Below, in pieces: positions 21,678-33,535 of a DNA stretch of 64,000 nucleotides. Each line of letters starts with the position of its first letter. Within the stretch, counting starts at the first letter, position 1. The stretch covers positions 189,768,613 through 189,832,612 of the forward strand of contig CP136068.1 of NCBI GenBank assembly GCA_032622095.1. The letters are read 5' to 3'. Source of the DNA: Siphonodentalium dalli (lineage: Eukaryota > Mollusca > Scaphopoda > Gadilida > Siphonodentaliidae). The notes beneath the pieces are model-generated. The model did no database searches. It saw only the letters and a list, made by a program, of their open reading frames with translations, and was not told the origin of the DNA. Both the position numbers and the translations under genes were made by a program.

Positions 21678-23180
21678 TTACAAGTAAAGTTGAGCAAAAA
21701 ACCAGAAGAATACAATTTTTTGCTTATGTAGTGGACAATGTCTGCCATCACAATCAACAGATGCCAATCAAGTGAAGTATGTTGTCATCTTATAAAATGA
21801 ACATATAAAGCTCAAAAGAATTGGAAACTCTAAAGATTTCGGAGTCAGATAGTCACATATTGATAGATTATTTAGGCCGCTCGGATTAATATGACATGAA
21901 AATCTCTGTAAGCTCAACAATAATGAAAGGAATAAAGAGTTACATGTAAGAGTCCCGGATATCACTTGTTGAACATGTTTTCCATTGGTTGTAATAATTC
22001 AGCTGGAGAATTTAGAAATGGCACATGTGTATACCGGTATGTCTATTCTTAAAGATGAATTATCTCCTCCAATAACAAGTTTTAAATAATTTCCTGGGTA
22101 TAAAATAATAGTTATTAATGGAAGACCCCTGTCCAGAAACGATGCTGTCCATTACTATTGATTAGAATTTGAATATGTTCTGGTATAAACATGCGTGATC
22201 ATTTATCTAATTACCAATAACAGAGACCAGAAATTTTATTGTGTTGTGTAATATTGTCATATTAAAATAAATGTTAATTAGACTCATTATAGCTAATATA
22301 GCTGTGGAATAAAACAATACAAAACATCAATCTGGGACATGATTTGACATTCAGATCGTAGCAAGGGGAGAAATCTAATAATCTCTATCACTATCTGATA
22401 TCGCCTGAATGGTCTGTTCTAAAAATAGTAACCTATATATATCCCAGTTGATCATCGCATTATAAAGAAAATATTCAACATAAAATCAACCCACAAAGAT
22501 TGTGCAAATTTTCATGAAGCTCCATTCATGGAAGGGTTAAGATGTTCGGTTTGGAGAGGTTTTACTAAAGCATCAGCAGAGATAGAACAATTAGCCTACA
22601 TGATTTCCGGGGGAGTCTTCATCTTCAGGATCTCTTGTACCCTTCTCTGATTGCTTTTCTGTTAGATCAGGTGCTCCGGGTACTCCTGGTGGTCGAGCCA
22701 TTGATGCATCAATTCCTTGCAGTACCATCTTTCCCTACAGAAAAAATATGTGTAAAGGGTTAATTCTGGTCAAATCACTTTTCAGTTGTCACACCATGCA
22801 GTGTAATAGTTCTTTGTTGATAAACTTCCAAAAAACATTTTGACAGTTCATTGGACAGTTTCCAGCATATGTCGGTATTAATCAGGCGAGACAAAACTGA
22901 ATATTCAGCTTAAAAAGATGAATTTAGCTTATAATAGTAAGTGGAATTCAGCTTAAAATTTACTATCAGGAATTGATAAGCGATATGTTCTGCTCATTTC
23001 CACATTCGAAGAGGCATAAGTATTGGGATATATTTACATGCCAACTGTTTTGATTTTAATTAATTCAACAAAAATTTGGCAATACTGTATAGTCACATTT
23101 TGACAACTTTCTTGGTGTAATCGGTATATCTGTCAAAACACTGCGTTAATAATCATGAACAAAGTAAACATAACTTCACT
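21678..23180. repeat. X module, copy B
   Basis: Homologous to copy A at a 3.05 kb offset and to copy C. Unlike A it continues without a break into the 7 kb Y tract. Confidence 0.85.
22591..22734 (-). pseudogene. Collagen-like last exon, copy B
   Basis: Same structure as copy A: acceptor TTTTTTCTGTAG, 47 codons, then stop. It has PPGVPGAPDLTEK in the Gly-X-Y part and the conserved tail DEDSPGNHVG. The first glycine triplets are degraded as in A. The frame is open, so it could still be spliced if upstream exons exist outside the window. Confidence 0.5.
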
Positions 23181-25621
23181 GAATTCTTGGAAAGATGTGA
23201 CAACTCTTTCAAAAAATAATTTAGATGCATTATGCAAAGCAGATGGGTGTTGTTATTGATATAGGAAGATCAGCACAGGAGGTTTTGTTGTACCGGTACC
23301 ATAAATTGTTAATTTTGACTATATGAGTGCGTGGGGATATATTTGGAAAACGTTGTGAACGTTCCATTGATATAGTTTAGGAAACTAAATCTACATTCAC
23401 ATTGGAATTTGCTGCATTTAGGAAGGAAAATATTGACAATTGCATGTGATACTCCACGGTGTCGGAGTAAACCGCAACATGGCAGCTGATGCATGTACGA
23501 TTTTTGGCAGCATCGCAGTTTACTCCAGCCCGCATTCCGTTTTACTTTATCAATGTACCATAATTTTTGGAAAGATGTCTTTATTCAAGTTACTGGATAG
23601 GGATCTGGGTTTTTAATATCATAACACGTCAATGGATGAGGGTCCAATATAGATAGCTCCTTGTTTTCAAACAAATTCTGAAGAAATGTCTGCAGTGAAA
23701 GTTTTGCTGAATGAAACTTAAATTTACCCCGAAATTCCAAATGCGCTCAACCAAGATTTAGTTTTTCTCGAGAACTGATATCTGAAATTATTTTCTCTGA
23801 ACTACTGTCACAGTATAAATAGGCAATGTGATGAATGTAATCAATGTATTACTTAAACCTTCCATGACTGGTGCTTCCTGAAATTTTGCGAAAACACTGT
23901 GCCAATGCATTTTCTTATATATGTGAGATTGAGAGTCTCCCATAGGCAGCCACGCAAAAATAAGAGAATACATTTAGTTATTCAACCCATGTATCTCGCC
24001 GGTACCACATTGGCGGGCAAATTCAGACCGATATCACCAAAGAGGGTAATAAATATGTAGTCCAACTAGGGTTGATAGCAATTTCAATTTGGTAGTTTTA
24101 TTGATATAAATATTTTATGTTATTATATGTAGTTTTATCCTTCCATAGAGGATGCATTTGAAGTTGCAATAAGAGCATGCGCTGCGGAAACGTCAAAATT
24201 ACGGAAACGTCTTCACGTTCAACATAATAGGTCACATTGGTGATTATCAGTGCTTCTGCGTTATTGGTGTCCGCAGTTACACTCTGATCAAAGAAACGGT
24301 GGCAGTTGCGATTGGACTGTACAATGCATGTAGCCGACAACTATGAACAATTCTGCATACAATACTAATAATATTTGCAGATTTCGCCACAACGTTTGGG
24401 TGGGTATATATAGGCCCTATATTTAAACTAATATATGGATATTTGTGACATTCGTTTACAAACAGTGGCACCAACTCAGAAACAGTACTGTATGTGTAAG
24501 TGGGCATTGGAGACCTACATGTATGTATACTATTCTAATCGAAATATCTTCAATAACTGCCAAGCCCTGATATTTGTTATAATAGCCATCAAGGTCGGTA
24601 GCCGTGCTGCATGACTATATTAACCTATATGTATATCGCGATAGCCGGGGCACAAATACAAGGATATGTATCAGTGTTATATAACCATATATATTATATA
24701 GTGTGCCCCAGTATTCAGTACTGATGTTGAGTATAGCATCACAAAGTATCCAGAATGATATGCGTGTATGAATGGCCCACACACTATATATAGATGAATA
24801 GGATAGGCCCGGCCCATCATGCATGATGCACACATAATTATGAATCATTTAATCCCATGCACCGACTGTAAAGTTTGCCCACAAAATATGCATTGGTCCC
24901 AAGTGTGGGGGTTGGGAATTTGGGAATCACTGGCGGTTTCCATGTGATCATGTATATAATTACAATGGACCTAACCGGGGATGATCACTTTCTTTTAGTT
25001 TACACGTCGCAATTTAAATTAATGTAACAAAATTATATCTGATCCATTTATATTTCCCCAACATTGGTTCAAAATATTAATAGTTGTTAATTCCATACCT
25101 GACACAACATTACTTGGATATTTGTAACCTCAATTTGTTCAAATAGTTTCATATATCCATTATAATCATTACTTAAATCATAAATATTGTCGACTGGACT
25201 CGGGTTGCTACGCCATTTGGAAAATTATGGAAATTACGTAATCTTATAACTGAACCATTTTGTTAGTCACATCACAAAAACAACATGACCCATCTCGTAA
25301 ATGTCTAAAATGTTTGTCATATCACTAAATAAACTTTTCTTTAGTTTAGATAATTAGTAAAAGCACATTCACGCTTTGCAGTAAACTGTTAGGTGACGTC
25401 ATATGTTGTACCCAAAGCGACGTCATATTGGCACACGCATTTCCCCGCAAAAGTGATTGATGTTTTGCCAACGACATAGCACACTTAAAGCAAATCGCAA
25501 CATATAGTGGGGATCCGAATGACAGACCGCCAGACCATTTAAATTTTTTTAATAATTAATAGGTTCTATATAAACGTACGTAGTCGTATGGTGTGCCAAT
25601 GAGGCTATAGAAACTATGCGA

Positions 25622-26442
25622 CAGGGACCAGTCTAGACCAGATTTTCAGGGCGAAATGACTTATAAAAATAAGGCGAAGTGGCCGTTCTATAGGGAGAAG
25701 TAAGTCTACAAAATTGACATTGATCAGTACTACGACAGGAGTCGCTATAGAACGAAAATAGGAAGTCTTTATGTTCAATCCGCGACCCTAATAACTATTA
25801 AATAATACCCAAACATAATTGTGAGAGGATAGCAGTATTTTATATCGTAATTGTGGGAGAATGACAGGATTTTATTTCATATTTTTCGGGTTTTAAAAAA
25901 TGCCAACAATATTTATCAAACCGAAACGAAACGAAATCTTGAAAACTTTTACTGCGCTCTATTAGTAATCCCGTTTGAAATTTTAATCTGCTTCACAAAT
26001 GAATTTGTTTTAAAATTTCTTCCACCAAGCTCCATAGAGGGAGTGATGAACTGACACATTGTGAGAGCTGTGAGTTGTATTCTTCATTGTAAGGTGTGGT
26101 AATCACAGTAATCTAAAAATCACAACAACCAGATTAACACTTGAGGCCCGACACCTGACAATGTTTTCACAGCTGCCAGTAATCAGACTCTGTTGTCACC
26201 ATGATTCCAGATTGGAGCAATACAGGTGTTAATTGTTTTATAACACCCTGATAGTGGAGTATTGTGTGCAATCACAGTTGACAGTTGTAAACCATGTAAT
26301 TATCATAAATTATTTGGGGCATTTTACCGATTTTCATCAGTCAACTTTCAGGGCGACTTGAACTTCGCCCGACCTAAAAAATAAGGCGAAGCGGACGGCG
26401 CTAGGGCGACTTCTTCGCCCACGTCGCGCTCTCGGCTGGTCC
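25622..26442. mobile_element. hAT-like non-autonomous element in Y, copy 1
   Basis: Begins CAGGGACCAG and ends CTGGTCC, with the 8-bp sequence CTATGCGA on each side (25614-25621 and 26443-26450). TTCAGGGCGA...AATAAGGCGAAG-type subterminal repeats occur near both ends, again at 26340-26440. There is no ORF of transposase size. The right terminus is slightly degraded (CCT rather than CCCTG). Confidence 0.6.
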
Positions 26443-26938
26443 CTATGCGATTGTGGTAAAAGTTATAACGACCATCCTTGGAAGTCATGAGACAAAAAAA
26501 AAATCGAGCTGCAGATTAGATTATTTATTTTTAAAATATCTCATAAAAATTATCATCCAGAATGGATTTCTCAATGGCCGGGGGTAGAAACCAAATCACG
26601 TATACGCTATAATGTAGCTACCCGCATGCAGTTGTAAATCTAATTTCCAACCCAAATTGTTGGAGGGGCGAACCAATTTTTTCACTTTCACTCATTTGAG
26701 CCCCAATTGGAATTTCCAACCCAAGGGTGGGGTACTTGTAACTCAAGTCGAAAAATCATATACTCATGTATACGTATGGTTATTTAAATCTTGACATTCA
26801 TATAAGTCATCACATAGAGTTCTGGATAGTGCAGGCCGTCGTCCTTTTTACATGGATTTCAATGCCATAATATTTCTTGTTTTGATTAACCTTTTCATGG
26901 CGGGAGCTGTATGGTGCAGCATCAAAGATCCTGTGCCA

Positions 26939-26965
26939 GTGCATTCTCTATGAGAGAATGCACTC
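26939..26965. repeat. Short perfect hairpin in the AGAGAATGCACT repeat
   Basis: AGTGCATTCTC and GAGAATGCACT form an 11-bp stem with a short loop. It belongs to the dispersed AAGAGAATGCACTGGC family also seen at ~75, 23900, 30550 and 58550. Confidence 0.7.
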
Positions 26966-27159
26966 ACTGGCTTACAAACGCAGGAACGTGAACATAAATA
27001 TAATGTTGGACTGAACATTCTAGATAAGTAATATTTGATTTATTGTCAAAATTGTTCTGTGTATTTGACAGTGCTATTTTCGTCCGGTGAAGATGACCCA
27101 AGCACCTTTAACATTTTTCTGTGTGAGCGTAAAATAAACATTACAATTAAGCGCCCCCA

Positions 27160-27325
27160 AAATAACTTGTTCCCATCTACATGTCAATATTAACATCCAT
27201 GACAAATTTCATGAAGATCAGACGAACAGTACGACCTGTAGCCCGTGCTAATGGATTGAATTTTGAAATCAAAGATGGCCACTGGTGGTCATGTTTTTTT
27301 GCCAAATGACCTGGAATGACCCCCA
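27160..27325 (+). repeat. Single satellite unit inside Y
   Basis: One copy of the CAAGATGGC-type unit: GTTCCCATCTACATGTCAAT, GACCTGTAGCCCGTGC, AAAGATGGCCACTGG. It directly precedes the Copia-type fragment. Confidence 0.75.
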
Positions 27326-27330
27326 AAAAA

Positions 27331-27540
27331 GATGGCACTGAAAAGAGTGTAAATTTTCAAGCTGTTGAATGGAAAGTTGACAATGAGTTCAATAAAGTAC
27401 TGATGTTGTTCATACCAAGAGAGAAAATGAATGATCAAGAATGTCTGAAGGCCATAATATTAGAACTTGAATAATTGAAGAACTTCAATATGTATGAGGA
27501 AATTGAAGATTCAGGACAGGTACAGCTATGCTCTCAGTAA
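27331..27540 (+). pseudogene. Copia-type reverse transcriptase fragment
   Basis: The translation reads DGTEKSVNFQAVEWKVDNEF, then CLKAIILELE, a TAA stop, and LKNFNMYEEIEDSGQVQL. The motif 'A...E...L....YEE..D.GQ' is the entry to the reverse transcriptase of Ty1/copia-type polyproteins. It is short, has an in-frame stop and no downstream domain, so it is a relic. An identical copy lies at 61951-62160. Confidence 0.55.
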
Positions 27541-27549
27541 GCGACCTGT

Positions 27550-27790
27550 TTAACGAGGTTATGGGCCGGTACTTACCGCGGTGATACCACCAAACTACCG
27601 CGGTTATCATTCTGTACCGCGACGGAGGGCGGTTGACCCGCGGTATTGGTACGGTATTTTTACCGTTGGTTACCGCATGTCACCGCGTTATTGGTGTTCG
27701 TTACCGCCATACACCGCGTTATTTTTTTCGTAACCGCGTTCAAATTACCGCTAACGACCCTCCACCGCGGAGAGAACACGACTGAAACAA
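27550..27790. repeat. ACCGC-rich cluster
   Basis: About ten ACCGC pentamers, most as TACCGCG or CACCGCG, occur within ~240 bp, in a GC-rich island inside AT-rich DNA. A similar CGCTACCGCGTAGCGG block lies at ~29620 in inverted arrangement with GTCGCTTA/TAAGCGAC ends. These could be the subterminal regions of a ~2.1 kb transposon (27538-29660), but no convincing target duplication was found. Confidence 0.5.
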
Positions 27791-30723
27791 GGCGTCACAC
27801 GGTAGGTAAATGATTATGAATAACCTTTGTATTGAATGAATACCTGTAAGCTGCACGTAATTATGTATACGTAATGAATATAAATGAATAATAATGCAAT
27901 CAGATTACATATGAACATGTCGGGTTTACATGTAACATATTACAAATGTACACGTACATCACGTTTAATCACGTCGGCGGTTTTTGAACTCGGCTATAGT
28001 TGCTTACGGCGCAACTGGATTACGCAAAACACCGTGGAGTAATAGTTTTGTTGTTAGCATCTATCTTACATATCGTCAAATGATTTACGCACCCGATTCC
28101 TATATCGGTTTCCACTCATGCAGAATTTTTTTTTTTTTTTGTGTTTCCGAAATGTAAATTTCTTATAAAATGGGAAAAGTAAATCCTCCATTTAGCTAAA
28201 TTTGGTTGAAAACAGCGGGGGCGGTGCATTAGTAACACTAGGTCCGATTTTAGTCTTTGATGCCAGGACGGCAATCATTGCAGAAATATTCATTTTCGTT
28301 CAAATCTATAGTATTGTTCATATGCCAAACATAATCGGCGCGTAAATACTATATTGTCGCCAAGACGTACGATTGTACGCATGCGTGAAATAGTAAAGCA
28401 ATTTACAAACATTTGCGCCTGAAGATTTATTGTCGGTGGGAATAAAATGTATAACTAAGAAAGCGTGGCACATGTCATGCAGCAAATTAAAGTTGTTATC
28501 ATCACCAATGTGCGCGACAAAAGACACACGCAAAACACCAAACTGACATTGAAATACAGTAGACACAACGTTGTCAAATCAGTCTTTGATTTTGTTACGT
28601 GAACATTGATTGAGCTCACGAGTGCGCCGTCGGGCGGCATCGTTTGATGTGAAATTGCAACTTTTGGCGAGGGCGTGCACTTGTAGTTCTCGGTGCGTCG
28701 CAGTATAAATTATATCACATTTTATAGATCCACTTGTCTGTCTAAAGCCACGTGGCCGTTCGCACATAATATTATTCGCAATACCAAAATAGATCGATAA
28801 ATATCTGAACTACCTTCTACTAGCATTATGTAAGCCAAAACGGACGCATTGGAGTAATGAAAATACAAGTGTCACGTGTGTAATTTTACTAATAGCACCA
28901 TCAACAAATATTTATTTCAACAATTGAGACCAGTTATAAAAAGACATGACGTCATATTGAGTGCCCCGTGTCCTATATTAACAAAGTCTGCCAGTTGCAG
29001 TATGACGTAATGAGTGACACGTGCTTTTGCACAGAATGTATTTGTTTTTCCTGGATATACGGGAGTTCCACGTTGTGTATTGTATTGCTAAGACAATAAT
29101 TCCTGTTAAACGAACAAATGGTGTTTGTGATTTACAGTTAATGAATGTCAAAGAAGTTAACGATATTTATTCTGGCGACTTTCTGGGGACTATTTAAATA
29201 GTATCGTTATCATTCAACTTGGGGATCACGTACATCTTAACGTTTATATAAACTATAGATACAGGATTTATCGAGCTCTCTAAAATAGCCGAAATAATTT
29301 GTTCCCTTCCCGATAACCCACACTGCTCACAAATAGTGTCATTTATGGGAATGTTAGGCAATAAAACGAGACTAGAAATGTTATTATAATATTTTAATAT
29401 TCACATTAATTGAAAACTTACTTTTCAAAGTAACTTATACTTACCTTTACTTAATCTGGAAGCCCGGTATATTTCCCGATACTCGGCTTTCATCTATTTC
29501 AAAAAGTTAATAATACATTTCAAGGTACACAATCATGGACGGAGATCGTGAGAACGGCCGTCCTATTTTGGAAGATTAACGGTCAGACATCGAATCCCGT
29601 CGTTAACCTCGTCTCAAAATCGCTACCGCGTAGCGGTAATGTCACCGCTTAATTTGTCGCTTAATTTGAGCAGTGCTGTAGTTATTTCTACCAGGTAGGT
29701 ATTATTCTACATATACAAAGGCAGTGATATTCGGGCCTGCCTTGTTGCACGCAAATTTTAGGAGGATTTTGACAGGCAAAAAGACTCACCATCAGCATGA
29801 TTTCTCTGAGATTATTTAGTGGATTAGTAGTAACCAGCAATGAAAACCACTGAATATAAAATAAAAGGTCGCCGACCACGTGTCCCCCAAAAATGTGGGA
29901 TTTTAGTAAGGATAGCTTTTTTTAACTCTGTCAAAATTCATCGGACCGTGGTCAAATTCAAACTTGGCCTTTGTCGTCTGAAAATTGAACCACATGCCAA
30001 CTATCAAGAGATTTAGGTATAAATTGGAAGTGTGATGAGCAAACAAATAGTATCCTTTATATAGTGTTGCTATGTAGCCGGTAGCCGGTTTTTAGCTGGT
30101 AGCCAGTTTCATAGGCTGTAGCGGAAAATATTTTTTTCAACCCTGTGTCTGCAAATTTTTTCGAATTGGTGAGGGTCTGTAGGGTGTGTTAATAAAGGAA
30201 ATTGTTGACAGACACATGGACGACTAGATGGATGAATGGACTGACAGACGTCAACCATGGCAATAGCTCAAACTTTACTTTGTCAAGTTGAGCTAAAAAT
30301 GGTGATCACTTGAAGAGCCTCGCCCGGTATAAACCTCCTGTAACATATGTTAACAAAGCTGGTGAAAATCAGAGCCCTTAAAATTGATTCTTGATACAAA
30401 TCAAACACCACTATAAACTTAATAGAAAAGTCAGTCAGATGTTTAACCCTTTCATGAGGGGAGATTCGCTGGTGCAACATTAGATCCTGTGACAGTGAAT
30501 TATCTTATATATACGAGTCTCCCATAAGGAGCCTTGCATATATAAGAGAATGCACTGGCTTACAAGATCAAGGTAATTATTGTTAGGCCAATGCATTCTC
30601 CTATATATGTGAAGTTCCCTGAGACACAAGGTTTGCACAAATTTTCATGAAGCTCCATTCATGGAAGGGTTAAGATGTTCGGTTTGGAGAGGTTTTACTA
30701 AAGTATCAGCAGAGATAGAGCAA

Positions 30724-30885
30724 TTAGCCTACATGATTTCCGGGGGAGTCTTCATCTTTAGGATCTCCTCTTGTACCATTCTCTAATTGGTTTTCTGTTA
30801 GATCAGGTGCTCCGGATACTCCTGGTGGTTCAGCGAGTCCAGGGGCTCCCATTGGTCCATCAATTACTGATGGTCCCATCTTTCC
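30724..30885 (-). CDS. Collagen-like last exon, copy D (best preserved)
   Basis: On the minus strand an acceptor (TTATCTGCAG) leads into 53 codons and a stop. The triplets run GKM GPS VID GPM GAP GLA EPP GVS GAP, mostly Gly-X-Y with two interruptions. They are followed by an acidic hydrophilic tail (GDPKDEDSPGNHVG). This fits the C-terminal exon of a fibril-associated or short-chain collagen-like protein. It is phase 0. Compared with copies A, B and C it keeps 5-6 extra codons and more glycines, so it may be closest to the ancestral exon. The X unit around it is split 29 bp upstream of the acceptor by the LINE. Upstream exons are not identified, so function is uncertain. Confidence 0.55.
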   Translation of the reverse strand, partial: GKMGPSVIDGPMGAPGLAEPPGVSGAPDLTENQLENGTRGDPKDEDSPGNHVG

Positions 30886-30913
30886 CTGCAGATAAAATAT
30901 GTGTAATGAGTTA

Positions 30914-30921
30914 ATGCTAGT
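30914..30921. repeat. Left target-site duplication of the LINE
   Basis: ATGCTAGT, repeated exactly at 50834-50841. In copies B and C the uninterrupted site reads TTAAT(T/G)CTGGTCAAATCAC. Confidence 0.8.
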
Positions 30922-30979
30922 TTTTGCAGAAAACGCCACCTCAGAAATGAAAAATAATCACAAACAAGGTCACAAATAA

Positions 30980-31743
30980 GAAATAATTGAATATATTGAA
31001 GATTACAAACCACATATAATAGCACTTAATGAAACAAAATTAGATCACAAATCAAAAATCCGCTTTCCAGGATTTAACTTAATACGGAAAGACCGCAATT
31101 GCCACGGCGGAGGTGTAGCCTTCCTTATCCAACACAACCTCAAATACAAACTGGTAGAAAATATTGCACCTATTGATAATGATGGAAATGTTATTAATGA
31201 TGAAGTTATTGCTATAAATATCACTATTAACAACAAAAAAGTCACCATTATCTCCCTGTACTACCCTCCACATGATACCTCTTTACCCAATCTAGAAACA
31301 CTAAAATTCTTTACAAAAAGAAATAAACAATGTATATTTCTAGGCGACTTCAACACCAAACATCAATTTTTCAATAGCAAAACAACAAACAAACATGGCG
31401 ACATCCTATTTGACATCAAAGAAGAATTAGAACTTATTCACTTAAATGATTCTGGAGATCCAACCCATTGTGCAACTAATACAAGGGTATGGGATATAAT
31501 AGACCACCCGTTCGCTACGGAGGAAGCTGCCAAACTCAGCATCGAAACCACCATAGGGGCTGATGTTGGAAGCGACCACCTCCCGCTCGAACTAAAAATA
31601 AAAAAAGTTAAATTAAGAAGAAACATAGGCAAAGCCGACTGGCAAATATTCAAGCAAGAAATAATTTCAAATCTGTCAAACTCTGACCTAAATTCACCCA
31701 GAGCTCTAGAATTAGCTGCAATAAATATATCGGAAAGACTTAA
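30980..31743 (+). pseudogene. LINE ORF2 first part: apurinic-type endonuclease
   Basis: A continuous frame without a start codon. It shows IIALNETKLD (the catalytic Glu motif), HGGGVAFLI, SLYYPP, LGDFNTKH (the D.N motif, near 31343), NDSGDPTH and GADVGSDHLPLEL (the SDH motif at 31571-31585). These are the ordered motifs of LINE-encoded APE-like nickases, which cut target DNA to prime reverse transcription. A TAA at 30977 precedes the frame at the 5' truncation. The frame is interrupted at 31740-31743 by the TTAA insertion site and resumes in phase at 47234. Confidence 0.85.
31740..31743. repeat. Left TTAA target duplication of the Kolobok-like element
   Basis: TTAA directly before AGGGGAAGGC. 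The partner is 47232-47235. Confidence 0.9.
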
Positions 31744-31937
31744 AGGGGAAGGCAACCCACGGCCAATTCGGCATTTGTGAAAATGATATTTTATATTGAA
31801 ATGATATCACAAGTTACAGAACTCAAATCATCCGCATATTGACGTACTGACATTTAGAAGTATCGAAATCGGTACATTGTGAACTATCAAACGGAGGCCG
31901 CCATTCGGGCGACAGAATTATCTCCCCTGCAAGATCG

Positions 31938-31961
31938 TGACGTAGTAAGTCCACTTCCGGT
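31938..31961 (+). promoter_or_regulatory. Paired CRE-like and ETS-like sites, left end
   Basis: TGACGTA, a 5-nt spacer, then TCCACTTCCGGT. It lies 194 bp inside the left terminus and ~170 bp before the transposase start codon. The same pair with the same spacing lies at the right end in mirror orientation. CTTCCGGT is the complement of an ETS core (ACCGGAAG), and TGACGTA resembles a CREB/ATF site. Confidence 0.6.
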
Positions 31962-32129
31962 AAATACGCAGATTTTATTAGAGGTGTGTCAAGAAACGAC
32001 TTTCGGAACGCAAAGAAGAGTGAAGCAGAAGAAGTCAATTTCCGGTTAAATCCAGTTCTGTTTTCGTCTGCTCTCATCGGTCAAGCTATGATTTGTTTCT
32101 CTATTTAATCAAGTTTTACATTTATAAGC

Positions 32130-32573
32130 ATGCCTGAATGTCAGGCGATTAATTGTGTTACGAAATGCGGCCAGTCAAAGAGTTTGTTTCGATTTCCAAA
32201 TCCTGAACAAACCGCGGAAAATAAAAAATTATGTAAAATTTGGATAGACAATTTGAAAAATGCAAAATTAAATTTCAAAACATTCTGTTGGAGCCCGAAG
32301 TATGTGGTATGTCAAGACCATTTCGAACCTGAATGTTTTGACATTAATCCGGTCGCTCAGAGTCTTGGTTTCGGCACACAGAGAAAGCGTTTGAAGCCCG
32401 GTGCGGTGCCGACAATCATCGATGCTGCTGTATTCAAATTCAGTGGTACATGTACTGGTACTACTAGTGGTAGTGGTACTGGTACTGGTAGTGGTAATAC
32501 TAGTATAAGTCAGCCACCTAAGTCTAAGAAGCGCAATACAAGTGTATTGTTAAAAAAGTTGAAAGATGCCAGG
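32130..32573 (+). CDS. THAP-DDE transposase, exon 1 (THAP DNA-binding domain)
   Basis: Codes for 148 residues starting at the first ATG (MPECQAINCV). A complete THAP zinc finger occupies residues 4-96: Cys4 and Cys9, Trp38, the C-x2-H pair Cys61/His64 (VVCQDHFEP) and the closing AVPTI signature at 92-96. A Gly/Thr/Ser-rich linker and a basic KKLKDAR coiled-coil start follow. I end the exon at 32573 because AGG|GTGAGA is a strong donor in phase 0. Reading on gives a stop after ten more codons. THAP domains bind DNA sequence-specifically. In transposases of the P and Kolobok groups they recognise the element's ends. This exon starts 386 bp from the left TTAA. Confidence 0.85.
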
Positions 32574-32713
32574 GTGAGAATTATTGATAAAAAAATAAAA
32601 TAAAATGATGAAAAATAAAAATTATAAAAATTGAGAATATAAAATGATGAAAAATTTAATTGAGAATTATAATTAACAAATAAATGAAAGTCATCTTACT
32701 TAGGCTATAACTT

Positions 32714-33535
32714 ATGGGAGGCCCTTTTCACATTAATTATTTACGCTTAAGTGCAAATAACTTATATCATTTGCACTTAAGCGCAAATAAAAATTAATAT
32801 GCATTGATTCCCCCTTGAATTAAATTCAAATGGCACAGGCCTAGGCTAAACACATCACTAAAGTTTATATAGCCCCACCATATGATAGAAACAATCCCTC
32901 AGTAACCCCAAGATGTTTTATGACCATGGAAATGGAATAGATCTGTGAAGGATATGTCTCTTTTACAAAATATATACTATATCTCTGGGATCTCTTGGGG
33001 ACAGGGATGCTGATATTATGAAAATAGGGGTTTTTTCCCTATTTCAACTTCAAGTCAATAAGTACACCATATGAGGGAAGCAAACTCCAGTACCTGGTAA
33101 CCCCTAATTCCCTATTTATGGTCATGGAAATGGTATATATCTGTGCAGGAGATGTCCCTTTAATAAAATATACTTGAGCTCTGGGAGTGAGGCACCAATT
33201 CTTGGGACATGGCAGGGACAGAGATGCTGATATGCATATGGATTTTTTTCTTCAACTTTCCAGTCTGTATGGGCCCATGATAATATAATATGAGATGGAC
33301 TCAATCATTCACATCAGAGGGATGTAAGGGAGTGTTAGGTATTTGCGCTTAAGTGCAAATGATTTGCGCTTAAGTTAAGCTCAAATAAATTGATAGACAC
33401 ATATTTGCGCTTAAGTGCAAATGATTTGCGCTAAAGCGTAAATGATTTGCGCTTAAGAGCAAATGATTTGCACTTAAGTGCAAATGATTTATGCTTAAGT
33501 GCAAATAAATAATAAATGTGAAAAGGGCCTCCCAT
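32714..33535. mobile_element. TIR element with arrayed palindromic subterminal repeats (in intron 1)
   Basis: Termini ATGGGAGGCCCTTTTCACATT are inverted at both ends. Flanks TATAACTT and AATAACTT look like an 8-bp duplication with one mismatch. Next to the right end the palindrome TTTGCGCTTAAGTGCAAATG is repeated about six times (33339-33507), with two related copies near the left end (32750-32790). Such arrays are typical transposase binding sites of hAT-like elements. No ORF of transposase size is present. It lies in intron 1 of the THAP transposase gene. Confidence 0.65.

Larger units (their letters stand above)
23181..30600. repeat. Y tract, copy 1 (duplicated near-identically at 57.7-64 kb)
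   Basis: Bases up to 29374 match the window's right end (64000) at an offset of 34.62-34.64 kb with very few differences. Those noticed include a 16-bp deletion in copy 2 at ~61079, a 1-bp difference at ~26750 and a 7-bp insertion in copy 2 at ~63525. I find no recognisable gene. Small ORFs that are identical in both copies (for example minus 24098-24340 and plus 25851-26054) show no domain and are conserved simply because the duplication is recent. CRE-type TGACGTCA occurs at ~25393 and ~28948. 29375-30480 shows no gene and lies outside the second copy. Confidence 0.8.

Noticed and set aside
24098-26054. Small ORFs conserved between the two Y copies
   Set aside because: Non-coding flanks are equally conserved, so conservation reflects a recent duplication rather than selection.
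31438-31755. 105-codon minus-strand ORF
   Set aside because: Antisense shadow of the LINE endonuclease frame.
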